Source: Plazaster borealis
Taxonomy: Eukaryota > Echinodermata > Asteroidea > Forcipulatida > Labidiasteridae
Reading direction: 5' to 3'
Assembly: GCA_021014325.1 (NCBI GenBank)
Contig: CM037474.1
Coordinates: 6,365,130 to 6,429,129, forward strand
DNA: 64,000 bases
Part shown: piece by piece, positions 54,701 through 64,000 of the stretch
How the letters are laid out: every line of letters begins with the position of its first letter
Numbering within the stretch: the first letter of the stretch is position 1
Program-made: the position numbers and the translations under genes
Notes under the pieces: generated by a model
Told to the model about the DNA's origin: nothing
Databases searched by the model: none
The model's input: only the letters and a program-made list of their open reading frames with translations

Positions 54701-57700
54701 AAAAGAGATACAAGAGATACATGATGTACATGTAGTTTAAAGGCCCTATACACTATTGGTAAGATCGAAAAACACAAATGTTCACAGATTCACACATTAC
54801 TTACATGATTTAAAGTAAGTAATGGTAGAAAGGGTTCCTTAAAATATTTCTGCCTAAAATGCTATCGTTTCTGAGAAATGAGTAAAACAATAGTTTTTAT
54901 CACGCACGATAAAAACTCGATGTTTGAAAAAACAGAAAACACATAAGGTCTCTTTTCACTATTTTCTCGTGACCTCGGTGACCAATATTGAGCTCAAACT
55001 TTCACAGGTTTGTTTGTCCATGCATATGTTGAATCACACAAAATGTGGACACTGATTTTGAGCTGTTACCTAAAGTGTACAATAAAGACTATTTAATTTT
55101 TATCAACGATCACTAGTAACTTTCACTGGACTGTCTATAATCTTGATTTTGATCAATTCATTTACATGGTGCACCATGCACCCAACAAAACAAACACCCA
55201 TAGCATATAGTGCAAAATGCTAAATATTAAAAAAATACTTTTTAAAATACTTAGCTAAGTCTCACAGCTTTTTACGGTAAAGAGAACATTCTCCATTGAC
55301 TCCTAAACTTGTATCCTCTGCTCAATCTGATATGGGGTATCCCAAGGCCCGTTGAGTTACTCTCCCTCCAAATAAAAACACCCCTACAATTGTGGAAATT
55401 TCCAAACGTCCGAGCATCAATCTTGAAAAAATTGCCCTACACCTCGTGGAAAATAAGACCATTTTTTCAGGGCCTAGGTCATTCAAAATTCCTCAAGTTG
55501 GAAGTCAACAACCCCAATGTCACATTTGTGCAAATTGTTTACAGTGTACCCCTTATATGGCTCTCAAATCTGTCACTAATAGAATATTTGAGAGTCTGCA
55601 AAATATTTATGAGGCCGTCGCTCTGTTTTCTCCCTATTTAGTGGGGTGCGCCTAAGCCTTCAACTAGATGTTCATAATATGTTATCCATGGATCCATTTT
55701 CTTGTTGATGGCACAACAGCAATGCCAAAACCTTCTAATACAAGCATCTTTGTTTAGTTTTACTTCAGATAAAAACAAACAAACAAACACAAAGGCTCAA
55801 ACCAGCAGCGGCCCTTTCTTCCTCCCCTTTAAAGTTTAATTTAAAACCAACTAATTTCACTTGACATCTGGACGTGCTCTGAGTGACTACATGTAGATGA
55901 ACATGGTGTCAGCCATTCATATTTCACACTGAATGATCGTGGAGAATGAAGACAGTGGAAGCTGTATAGGTTGTAATGAAGCATTGTCCAGATTTGAGTG
56001 TCTGGTTTGTGGCAGAGCGATCATCATCAAACCTTGAGGTAGTACAGTATCAGAATACAGATTCCTTCTGAGGCAGTAGCCTTGAATGCAACAAAATGGC
56101 GGAGTAGGTCTGTCAAAATCATCATGATTGGAAATCAACATTTTACTATTATTTTTCTAACCAGTTCAGCATTTTCAATTAATTATATATACATTTTTTT
56201 TAGGAGTTTTATTTTATTTCTGATTTGGTTGACATTAGATTTGAGAGGAAACAATGTTCATTTATAAAAGGCACACATTTTTTGTAGAAATATGAAACAT
56301 TGTAGCCTTTGGGATAATATTGAGGTGTTTGGTTTACATAGGGCCTACAGGGCTCAAAATTGACACTGGACCGCAGGTCCGAGGCCAGTGATTTGTTTTC
56401 ATTGGGCCAGTAATCTCATGACTGGACAAGTCCGGCTGTCTTGTCATTTTCTTTAAAAAAAAATCTTTAAAATTCTATTTATTAGTGCTTATTAAAATTA
56501 AACCATTTCAAATATTACACTGGCGTGTCGTGGCCGAGCGGTCTAGTTCACCGGACCCAAGCATTGGTATTGTCAGCAGCAGACTGTGGGTTCGAATCCC
56601 GGTCATGACACTTGTGCCCTTGAGCAAGGCACTTAACCATAATTGCTTCGTAAAAAGTTGGGGAGGTACATGTAGTGCATTCTGCTTTACCAGCAAGGCT
56701 CCTAGTGGATGATACCCATGCCTACATCCTTATGGACTGTGAAGGAGGTAACCCTGTTTCAGCCCCAGGAGAAGGTGGCAACATGCCCCTGGTGACAGTT
56801 GATTTGGTTGACAGCCCAAGTCAGTTAAGTCTAGCCCTCACCTTGAAGTGGCCGTCTAGCCTTGTGATAGTAGGCGATATCTCATTTAAAAAGAAAACCA
56901 CTGTGTAGGTATTTTTTCTCATTTCAATTTCTTGTCTTGTAAAAAAATACATTCTGGTCAGCTGTAAACATTTTAAAGCTACAAGTCTTATGGATTTCCT
57001 CCCCCCCCCCAAACTCGAGCCCTGACAGTTCTCTTCGGGTTGTTATAACAATTTTGAGTTTGATTTTTCCCTGTATATCATTATTAGTACACACATCAAG
57101 CTCTACTGCTCAGAAGTCACGCGTGAGTTTCTACTGACAGACAGAAGGTTTCTTCATCTGGAGCCATTCCTAATCAGTCTACCGATTGAAGAGCCGACGT
57201 TGATCACGCTCTGTGATGACACAAAGGAAAAGGCAGGAACCTTTCTTGATTCTTTACTCTTATTCTTGATTGCTTCAACCACAAAAAAATGATTACACTT
57301 TCTAGACGACGACAAGATTTAGGATTCCTTTTTGTTTCTAAGTGGCTGCTCGTTTTAAAAATATGGTGTGTTTTGGTTGTACAAAGTATGCAGGGCTCGG
57401 ATTTTACACTGGACCGCAGGCTCGAAGCCAGTGATTTTAGTGTAGGGCCAGTAAAGTCAAGACCGGACAAGTCCGGGGGGCTTGTGTTTTTAAATTCAAT
57501 ATCTTTGTTTGATATAAAATCACATTGAAATGCTTAGTTTGAGTTTTATAAATAAGTTTCAATCCTGCTGAGCATCATCCATAACACAGAAGAGATAAAT
57601 CTTCTCTTAGTGTTTTTTGTTCAAACAAAACAGTTTATTATGATAAAACTGTGTTCTCATTTTGATTCTGGTCTTTTCTCATTTTGATTCTGGTCTTTTC

Positions 57701-58979
57701 TCATTTTGATTCTGGTCTTGTAAATAAAATCCCGGTCCAGTAAAGATTCTGAGCTACAAGTTCTGCGGTCTGGTGGATTTTTCCCCAAAATTCTTTCCCT
57801 GCCATATGTCCTAAAAAAAGGTACATGCTTTGTGTATTTGTATTTTTTGGCTTGTGTTTATTTTGACAAAAACCGCGGTAAATATTAAGGTAAGTTGTAA
57901 ACACTTTGTTTTCTCAACAACCTTTTTAGGTAATGAATTATGCTGCATTTATATTTATTGTTAGAATATTTGCAATGCCAAATTACTGAGCACAAACACG
58001 TTTACTTATTCATATGCTGACATGCAGTCTTTGGTTTCATTGTTTTTAATCACTGAAGCTAAACTACTTCATAGCTCTCATTGCTGCACATGCTTTATCG
58101 ATCGACACAATTCCATATTTAGTGAATCAGAACCAGATATAATCTTCGGGGACTTTTGAAATGAAAAGGAAATTGCAGAGTGCAATAAAAAATGTAATGA
58201 ATATTTGAAAGATAATGCTTTGATAACAGTTTGGATAGATGATGATTTAAACAGACATAAATTAGTTTTGAGTTTGTGTGAAAATGTCTGGAGATAACGT
58301 TGATGAATTGTACATCAAGGATTATTGAAATTTAAAGGGATAATATTTCTTCAAATTTGTACATTGTATGAATCCTTTTCGCATTGTGAGAACTAAATGA
58401 CTGAAATAAAATTGCTTTAAATTTCAAGTCCTTAAAGGGACACGTTGCCTTCGGATTTGGTGCTTAAGGCTATAAAATTGTTTGTTATGAAAATAATATG
58501 GTTGGAAAGATGTTTTAAAAGTAAAATCTAATGATTCACACAAATATCCCTCAAAATTGTATGATGTTCCTTTTACTGCATGAACTAACACAATCCGCCA
58601 TTTTGTGGAGTAACAAATTCTACAAAATGGTGGACCGTTGTAGTTCATGAAGTAAAAGGAAAACCACACAATTTCAAGGTATATTTGTGTGGATCATTAT
58701 ATGTTTCCAACCATTCATTTCATAACAAACGCTTTTTGTAGCCCAAAGCGCCCAATCCGAAGGCAATGTGTCCCTTTAAGAATATTAAATCACATGATAA
58801 TGTTTTAGTCCAAAAAACCACTCTACATTATGCATTAGTTTTAGAGATTGTAAGTTTTACAACTCTACAGCATTTTGTTTCTGTCTTTGAGTATTCATCA
58901 ACAGTGCATTTTGATTCTTGCAGGACAAACAGGTTCTTGTATCGTTGCTAGCAGCTGGTCACTGCCCTGGATCTGTCAT
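48795..58979 (+). CDS. DCLRE1C: Artemis (DNA cross-link repair 1C) nuclease, first four coding exons
   Basis: Exons 48795-48906, 51332-51383, 57088-57232 and 58924-58979 join in frame into the N-terminus of the Artemis metallo-beta-lactamase/beta-CASP nuclease, which opens DNA hairpins in non-homologous end joining. Exon 1 begins [19 protein letters not shown] (human starts MSSFEGQMAEYPTISIDRF). The exon 1/2 junction rebuilds the metal-binding HxHxDH motif as SHAHADHM. Exon 3 gives [12 protein letters not shown] and [11 protein letters not shown]. Exon 4 gives [11 protein letters not shown], another catalytic-domain signature. Junction phases are 1, 2 and 0, and exon 4 ends in phase 2. Intron 3 begins GC, not GT (AAAAG|GCAGGA); no GT nearby keeps the frame. 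The beta-CASP part and C-terminal region lie beyond the right edge or were not found by 64000. Intron 1 carries an antisense LINE relic and a SINE; intron 3 a fold-back element. Confidence 0.93.
49037..49870 (-). pseudogene. Broken non-LTR retrotransposon reverse transcriptase
   Basis: Read on the minus strand, fragments in different frames resemble the N-terminal and palm parts of a LINE reverse transcriptase: [17 protein letters not shown] (about 49505), then FAKAFDT-like sequence, then [17 protein letters not shown] and [20 protein letters not shown] with NDLP (about 49110-49190). Frameshifts and stops interrupt it, and the catalytic YADD part is missing. The pattern fits Jockey/CR1-type LINEs. 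It lies antisense in Artemis intron 1. An inverted repeat (49591-49690) interrupts it. Confidence 0.8.
49591..49690. repeat. Inverted repeat inside the LINE relic
   Basis: AGCCCACCTTGTTGAGCTGT...AATGGCT at the left is complementary to AGCCATTATTACAGCTCAAC...AAGGTGGGCT at the right, with a 35-base loop; probably a local inverted duplication of LINE sequence. Confidence 0.85.
50551..50972 (-). mobile_element. tRNA-Leu-like SINE, copy 3 (inverted)
   Basis: On the minus strand, GCGTGTCGTTGCCAAGCAG, GGGTTCGAGTCCCGG and the body TCCTTAGCAAGACACTTAAC. The distal part has CATCCGAAGGATA-type sequence not present in copies 1 and 2, so it is a different subfamily. In Artemis intron 1. Confidence 0.75.
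51684..52052 (-). mobile_element. Divergent TTAAAGG family A element (Artemis intron 2)
   Basis: GGCAGGAAATACTTTTGGTA to ACCAAAAGTATACCCTGCCTTTAA, closest to the copy at 7929-8307 (both have the TTTCTCAGG hairpin). Confidence 0.75.
52080..52446 (-). mobile_element. TTAAAGG family A MITE (Artemis intron 2)
   Basis: TTAAAGGTATCGTACACGTT to CGTGTTCAGTGCCTTTAA. The sequence AGTACTATCAATA...TTTTGATGTGTTTAAA occurs on both sides. Confidence 0.85.
52815..53222. repeat. 'TTACACTGGACCGCAGGC' family N repeat, copy 1
   Basis: Starts GGGCTTGAATTTTACACTGG and ends AAAATTCAAGCCCTGA (complementary). Copies at 56348-57026 (interrupted) and 57392-57801. All three lie in Artemis introns 2 and 3. Confidence 0.75.
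53223..54735. other. Artemis intron 2, no further feature recognised
   Basis: AT-rich; the open frames here show no recognisable domain and no exon fitting the Artemis phase. Confidence 0.35.
54736..55087 (+). mobile_element. TTAAAGGCC family B element, copy 4
   Basis: TTTAAAGGCCCTATACACTA to TACCTAAAGTGTACAATAAAG, in Artemis intron 2. Confidence 0.85.
56348..57026. repeat. Family N repeat, copy 2, interrupted by a SINE
   Basis: Left part 56348-56460 (CAGGGCTCAAAATTGACACT) and right part about 56930-57026 (ending ACTCGAGCCCTGA) bracket a tRNA-like SINE and about 240 bp of other sequence. Confidence 0.65.
56521..56690 (+). mobile_element. tRNA-Leu-like SINE, copy 4
   Basis: GCGTGTCGTGGCCGAGCGGT, B-box GGGTTCGAATCCCGG, body TTGAGCAAGGCACTTAACCA; it then runs into a different tail. 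Inserted in a family N repeat. Confidence 0.82.
57392..57801. repeat. Family N repeat, copy 3
   Basis: CAGGGCTCGGATTTTACACT, GACCGGACAAGTCCG and the end AAATTCTTTCCCTG. It contains a triple 20-bp tandem TTTTGATTCTGGTCTTTTCTC near 57660. In Artemis intron 3. Confidence 0.7.
58432..58779. mobile_element. Fold-back element GGGACACGTTGCCTT, copy 2 (Artemis intron 3)
   Basis: TTAAAGGGACACGTTGCCTT at the left and AAGGCAATGTGTCCCTTTAA at the right, with the same ACAAAATGG centre as 47829-48223 but more diverged arms. It ends about 145 bases before exon 4. Confidence 0.88.
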
Positions 58980-59399
58980 GTAAGTAACTCCTGATTTATA
59001 TCCATTTATCCACAAAGGTTCAAAGTGTCCTCACAAAATAATAAGAAAGACTTCATTCAGGTATTTTTCAAACCAAGAAGAATTATTGTGCAGTGAAAAG
59101 CACCCATGAGGATCAGACTTTTATAGTTCCAACTGCCAGTGCCAGACATTTTCTGCAGAATTCTCATGTTTGTGTTTAAAGGTAGGGTCATAGATTGGTA
59201 AATACTTCAAAAATGAATGAACATAAAAACTTGCTTGGTGAGAAGCACTGCAGCTGTTGATACTATAAACTATTTTGAGAAAGGATTCCCATTGAAGTAA
59301 TATGGTTTGGACAATGTTTCACCCCAGAACATTTGAATCTGAGAAACTATTCTTGCATGAATCGTTTCTCAGATTTGTGAGGGTTGGTGTCTGTTTGCG

Positions 59400-59900
59400 A
59401 ATGCTGCGGCAAGACATACGGTTGGTACCAGTCGTCACCTCGCTAAATGTGGATGGATTCAATGTTCTTGTGAAAAATACCATGACGGGTTCTCCCCAGG
59501 TTTAAAAAAAATGTTGGGCATTCTATGCAAAATTTTTGGGATGTTTGGCCGAAGCACACTGAATTGAAACAAGGTCCTCGGAATGTTTTCTACTTGGAGT
59601 TTTTCTTGGTTTTCAAAGCCCCACTGTGCAATTTGGAGCATTCTATATTGTTTTCTTTTCATGTTTTTTGTGAAAATACTGTATAAAGAAAATCGGCACG
59701 CAATTCTTGCGTATCGGCCCGATACGCTAGCTTGTGCATGGGGAGAACCCTGAGTTTTTGGCAGTTTTTCAGAAAGTAGACTCTTTATTCAGCTGAAATT
59801 TCACATGTGACTTTTATTGTATCTTTCTTTATACATGTAATTGTGCCTATCAATCAGCATTACGTTGACAAAAACCAAACGATGACCCTATCTTTATTAA
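59400..59900 (+). repeat. Dispersed repeat shared with 15.7 kb, interrupted
   Basis: CACCTCGCTAAATGTGGATG, ATACCATGACGG, then after about 280 unrelated bases TATTCAGCTGAAATTTCACA and CATTACGTTGACAAAAACC. Confidence 0.5.
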
Positions 59901-60422
59901 GTAACAACAACAGCGCAACATTCAGAAAATTGTTGGATTTCATTTGAAGTCTTGTTTTGCAGGGGTCGTAAAAGGGGTTGTAAAATGTAGGTTACTTTTC
60001 CAATCTTGGCAATGCCGTTTTCTTCTCCCAGGGTTGCAAGTTTGATAACTGTGTCCTTGGTTGGAATTGTGTGAACATAAATCAACTAGTTGCAAGAATT
60101 GTGGGATTTTTGCAAAACATTGTCAAGAGAATAAAATTTATGTGATTGAAAATTGATCTGAAATATACAAAATATGAACTATTCCTTGAAAACTCAGACA
60201 TTGGAATGATATTATTTGTCTTTTTAAGCAGGCATGATATTCTTCCTCAGAAGAATCTGAATTTTTTAAAATGTAAAATAGCCTTAAAAGTCCATTAAAG
60301 TCCATATGTAGATGCAGGCCAGCCCTTGTACTCAATAAATTGTTGTGATTTTTTTCCAAGGCACAATATATCATGGGATTTGAGGTGTTGCATGGTGAGG
60401 TATCAATATATATTTGGTTTGC

Positions 60423-60720
60423 GGTAACACTATGTGTATATCTACTTGCTATGTAGATTTTGTTCTTTGAGAACTTGTCTTGCTTATTATTCTACTGCCG
60501 TGGAGTAGAACATTCAGAATTTGGGAGACTTCTCAGTTCTGAAAAGAACTGTCCTGCTTTTTAACTACTACCTGGGCGGGAGGTAGGAAATCGGGCGGGA
60601 CTACTACTTTCGCTATGTGGATCGGGGGGGGACTTCTCGTTGATAATTACACTGCCGCGGAGTGAGTTCTTAATAGGTCTCAACGTTTCGACTGGCTTGC
60701 TCTAGTCATCGTCAGGAGAC
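60423..60720 (-). mobile_element. GAAACGTTGAGACC element, copy 2 (inverted)
   Basis: Plus strand reads GTAGAT, CTACTGCCGTGGAGTAGAA, GGGGGACTTCTCGTT, then GGTCTCAACGTTTCGACTGG and CTCTAGTCATCGTCAGG. This is the reverse of 9700-9995. Confidence 0.6.
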
Positions 60721-60811
60721 AATATATCATGCCTGTTTTAAAAGTGATGTAAAGTTATTTCAAAAAATTACAATGAACCATCACTTTCTTTCAAGAATCT
60801 GTTTTTACAGC

Positions 60812-61130
60812 CCTTTAAAGGTTTTGTTAACAATAAAACTAACCTGTGTAAAATTTCATTTCAAAAGGTGGTAGCGTTTTTGAGATATTGCCAAAAATAT
60901 GGAGAGGTAATGTCCACGCAGGGAAGAATAATCCGTAATTGGAATACACAATCTGAGAAACATTTCATGCAGAAACGTTTCTCAGACTAAAATGTTTTTG
61001 AATCCCTCTCTCTTTAAAACCATATTTCTTCGAAGGGAATTGTTTCTAAAAAAATTATTAACAGCTGCAGTGCTTCTTACCAAGTAAGATTTTTATGGTT
61101 ATTAATTTTTGGAGTAGATACCCTTTAAAT
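60812..61130 (+). mobile_element. Relative of the 22064-22487 element
   Basis: Shares CTAACCTGTGTAAAATTTCATTTC, TAGCGTTTTTGAGATATTG and ACTTCTTACCAAGTAAG with that element, in the same order. Confidence 0.65.
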
Positions 61131-62382
61131 ATCTCGTCCAAACTGTCCTGAATAGTCTTAACAGTTGGACCATGGAGGAAGACTTGATGGTTGGACATTA
61201 TCTGAAATGCACTGTCTGTGAAATTACTATAAGATGAGTCACATTTTAAAGGGAAATGCATGATTTTATTTTGTAAGATTATTTAGTTAAATATAATAAT
61301 TTAGGTTTGAAGATTTGTATCTAGTTTTCAAGAAGTACCATAAGGCAAACAAAATAATTGTTTGTTTGTCCATAGAGGGTCCTTAAAAGGTAGAGTCGAT
61401 AGCTGGATTTAAAAAAAAAATTTTTTAAACTCTTTGGTATTAAAATATTAAGTCCAAACACAAAACACAACACTTTCACAGTATTGAACTGTTTTATTTT
61501 AAAATGTCTTTGAACTGACAAGATTTTATAGTTTCTTCCTGTTTCAACATTTTTGACAATTTTTTTTGAGATTTTTAATCGGACGAGACGAGGACAAACA
61601 AATAGGGCCTAATAGTCAATAAAACCGTTACGTTACAAAAAAATTATCAATGAACAAAAGCAGAGAAATGTTTTGGAAAAGTCTTGAAATTGTAATGTCC
61701 CTGTTGCAGTTTTGAGGAAACAGGCATAATATCCTTCCTACTAGTCTAATTTCCGATTTCTTTTGCCTTCAGAAAAATCATCAAAATTATTCTTAAACAG
61801 CCTGAAAGTCTATACCATATGTACATGTAAGTGAGACCTTGCACTGGCAGGCTTAAAATTTCACGGAGGCCATCACGGAGGTCATGTCCTCTGTTGCCCC
61901 TTGTCTTGGTGCCCCTTCAAAAGTTTCCCATAGACTTTAAGTTTTTCCAATGGAAGTGCCCTTTGCAAAATGAAAATGGCCTTGCCCTCTCAAAGATGAA
62001 TTTCCAGGCCTGATATTGTCCTACTTTTTCTGAGTGTCAAATATCATACCTAAGAATAAGATGGAATGGTCCATAATTCCTACTTCAGCGGAATCTTCCC
62101 TTTAAGTCGGAAACCGCACATTCTTGATGGGACAACAAAAATAACAAAAAGGTTCGCTGTGCATAGAAAAAACAAATCCACTTGGAAAATATTTGCACCC
62201 AAATATTGGCTTAGGAACGCTATGCCTTTAAGAGCAGTAAGGTCATTGAGGATGACCTCTTATAGTTATACCCAGATTCCCATGGGAACCTTGCTGGTAT
62301 TCCTGTGGGTCGATCTGTCATTTATTTGTACAGTCCTTGATGGTGGGAACGAGGGCATCTAAACACTCTTCAATGTAAATGT
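61131..62382. other. Artemis intron 4, no exon recognised
   Basis: No continuation of the Artemis beta-lactamase domain (expected to begin just after GHCPGSVM) was seen here. Confidence 0.35.
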
Positions 62383-63396
62383 ACAGGGTGGTTCAAAGTG
62401 TTCCCAATTTTGACAGCCATTTTTACCTACTTATAAGCTTTTTACATTTATTGTTGTATTTTATGAAAGTGGTGACTGTTGGGCATTAGTGGTGAGCAAA
62501 TCTAAGAAATCAGTTATTTTCTTTTCAAAATATGGTAGTTTAAAGGTATTATGTGCAAAATTGATTTGTCCACAGAGGTTCTTATCTCCGCTTGACTAAT
62601 ACTTCTGAATAGGCATCTTCTCTTTTGTAATTTTTTTAATAATAAATAAGCTTTGAATAATGTTACAAAATCGATGAACATAAACTAGCCTTCTCTGGAT
62701 AGGTGATTTTAAAGTGATACACTTACTTCATAGATTTGAAAGTCCACGATTAATTACTGTTGGCCAGGTTAGCCTCAAAGTGGATGGAGTTGAAAGAGCA
62801 TTCGTGGACAAATCAGTTTTGCACATGATACCTTTAAACTACCATATTTTGAACAACAATTATCCGATTTCTTAGATTTGTTCACCACTAATGCTTAAAG
62901 GTATCGTACACGTTTGGTAATTGTCAAAGACCAGCGTTCTCATTTGGTGTATCCCAACATATGCATAAAATAACAAGCCTGTGAAAATTTGGGCTCAATT
63001 GGTCATCGAAGTTGCAAGAAAATGATGAAAGAAAAAACACCCTTGTTGTACAAATTTGTGTGCTTTCAGATAGGAATAAAAACTTCTTGCAAGAAGTTTT
63101 TATTATTTTAGTGAGAAATTACCTCTTTCTCAAAAACTACGTCACTTCAGAGGGAGTCGTTTCTCACAATGTTTTATACTGTCAACAGCTCTCTGTTGCT
63201 CGCTACCAAGTCAGTTTTTATACTAATATATATTTTGAGTAATTACCAAACGTGTACAGTGCCTTTAACACTAATGCAACAGTCACCACTTTCATATAAT
63301 CCAAAAATAATTGTAAAAATGTATAAGTAAGTACACATGTAGGTAAATATGGCTATCAAATATGGGTACACTTTTAAAAAATTGTAACCACCCTGC
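62383..63396. mobile_element. Long inverted-repeat element, right arm split by a MITE
   Basis: Left arm ACAGGGTGGTTC...GTGGTGACTGTTGGGCATTA...AAAATATGGTAGTTTAAAGG; the complementary right arm CCTTTAAACTACCATATTTT...CACTAATGC is interrupted by the TTAAAGG element at 62895-63268 and resumes CAACAGTCACCACTTTCATA...GTAACCACCCTG. The TTTAAAGGTATTATGTGC inner part could itself be a separate nested element. Confidence 0.8.
62895..63268 (+). mobile_element. TTAAAGG family A MITE with 9-bp target duplication
   Basis: 374 bp from TTAAAGGTATCGTACACGTT to ACGTGTACAGTGCCTTTAA, flanked by CACTAATGC on both sides (62886-62894 and 63269-63277). Confidence 0.93.
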
Positions 63397-63454
63397 ACAT
63401 TAAACTGGTATAATAGTGCAGTCATCTTGTTTTACTCTCTTTCTGATTGAAGAG

Positions 63455-63585
63455 GGGCTCCAGCTTAGGCTCGGTCATTCTTGAAAATGTATGCTTTCCG
63501 TACAGGGCTTCAAACAGGGCTAGGTGGACTAAAACCCTGAGCTCGAGCCCAAGCCATGGTTTTGGAAAACGGCCTGCCCTGTATG
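63455..63585. repeat. GAGCCCAAGCC / CCGTTTTCCAAAACC element
   Basis: Relative of 14965-15118: GGGCTTCAAACAGGGCT, GAGCTCGAGCCCAAGCCATG and GGTTTTGGAAAACGGCC. Confidence 0.5.
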
Positions 63586-63737
63586 ACTAAATAGTTGACA
63601 GTGTCAAATTATGAAAGCATTTCTCGGGAGGATAGGGTTTAATAGATGTTAATTTTGCATCAGGGAAAAATGAACATCTGTAAATCGTTGCGGTACCCGC
63701 TGCTAAAACATAGGATTCGAACTGCCCTCTAGCCATC

Positions 63738-63830
63738 GGGCTAGCTCGGTGGTCTGGTGGTTAGTCATCGACTCTAGAAATGCAAAGGTCGTGGCCTCGA
63801 ATCCCATTGGAGTGATTTGCCTTTGAATTT
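63738..63830 (+). mobile_element. tRNA-like SINE head of a second type
   Basis: GGGCTAGCTCGGTGGTCTGG (A-box-like) and GTGGCCTCGAATCCCATT (B-box-like) at tRNA spacing. The body differs from the Leu-like SINEs. It does not fold convincingly as a functional tRNA. Confidence 0.5.
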
Positions 63831-64000
63831 TTTTCACAAAACTCGGGAAAGTATACAGTGCTTAATACACATCGGTGTAAGGGTCAAGTTACATACTTAT
63901 GCCATCATTGACACTGGACAAAGTGTCTGGCGCCCTCTGGAGTAAAAAACAAAAAAAAGTACCTCTACTTTGTTCATGTGACTGAGGAAAAGAAATGATA

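Noticed and set aside
56675..56908. 77-codon open frame
   Set aside because: It lies between a SINE and the second half of an interrupted repeat; no domain or splice support.
60675..60720. Hammerhead ribozyme on the minus strand (CTGACGA...GAAAC)
   Set aside because: The core words are present, but the base pair next to the core would be U-C and no stem III is evident; kept only as a question about the element family.
61306..61390. Possible next Artemis exon (AATTTAG followed by a phase-compatible frame starting FEDLYLVFKKYHKANK)
   Set aside because: The phase fits, but the protein does not resemble the expected sequence after GHCPGSVM and it hits a stop soon after.
7375..63242. Repeated open frames of the type '[23 protein letters not shown]'
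   Set aside because: They occur at every TTAAAGG family A copy and are translated MITE sequence, not a gene family.

Overview
The window is animal nuclear DNA. It has spliced genes with GT/GC-AG introns, long gene-poor stretches, tRNA-derived SINEs, a dying LINE and dozens of short inverted-repeat elements. Gene content (a DCLRE1C/Artemis orthologue, a Tctex1-domain dynein light chain relative, Ig-superfamily receptors, Kazal inhibitors) and repeat style suggest a marine invertebrate deuterostome, most likely an echinoderm such as a sea star. The taxonomic call is an inference from style, not from a diagnostic sequence.

Layout. 0-6 kb: an intronless Tctex1-domain gene (4631-5362) followed 58 bases later by a 283-bp near-perfect palindrome. 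7.8-9.6 kb: a three-exon gene for a secreted single-Kazal protein with a Thr/Pro repeat tail. 12.7-17.7 kb: two intronless, divergently transcribed Ig-type membrane receptors (627 aa on the minus strand, 341 aa on the plus strand). 23.4-28.0 kb: a multi-exon gene for a membrane-anchored protein with four Kazal domains (5' end not found). 30.7-33.0 kb: a third intronless Ig-type receptor (747 aa). 33-48.2 kb: no gene recognised, mostly transposon relics. 48.8-59.0 kb: the first four coding exons of Artemis (the gene runs off the right edge), with one intron starting GC instead of GT.

The most unusual biology is at 12-33 kb. The three Ig receptors are clearly paralogues: they share a linker signature, an extra cysteine pair beside the canonical Ig disulfide and single-exon reading frames. 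The two longer ones also share a cytoplasmic tyrosine/acidic motif and a C-terminal S/T-Y-V PDZ ligand. One paralogue has lost both canonical cysteines of Ig1 and both of Ig3. They are interleaved with two Kazal protease-inhibitor genes. Together this looks like a cell-surface/secreted recognition and protease-control neighbourhood, possibly defensive. No function is proven by the sequence.

Much of the rest is accounted for by repeats: several families of 350-400 bp TIR elements starting TTAAAGG, fold-back elements, a tRNA-Leu-like SINE, two tandem arrays of one 58-bp minisatellite and assorted palindromes. One TTAAAGG element sits in one arm of another inverted repeat, so the other arm shows the empty site and gives a 9-bp target duplication.
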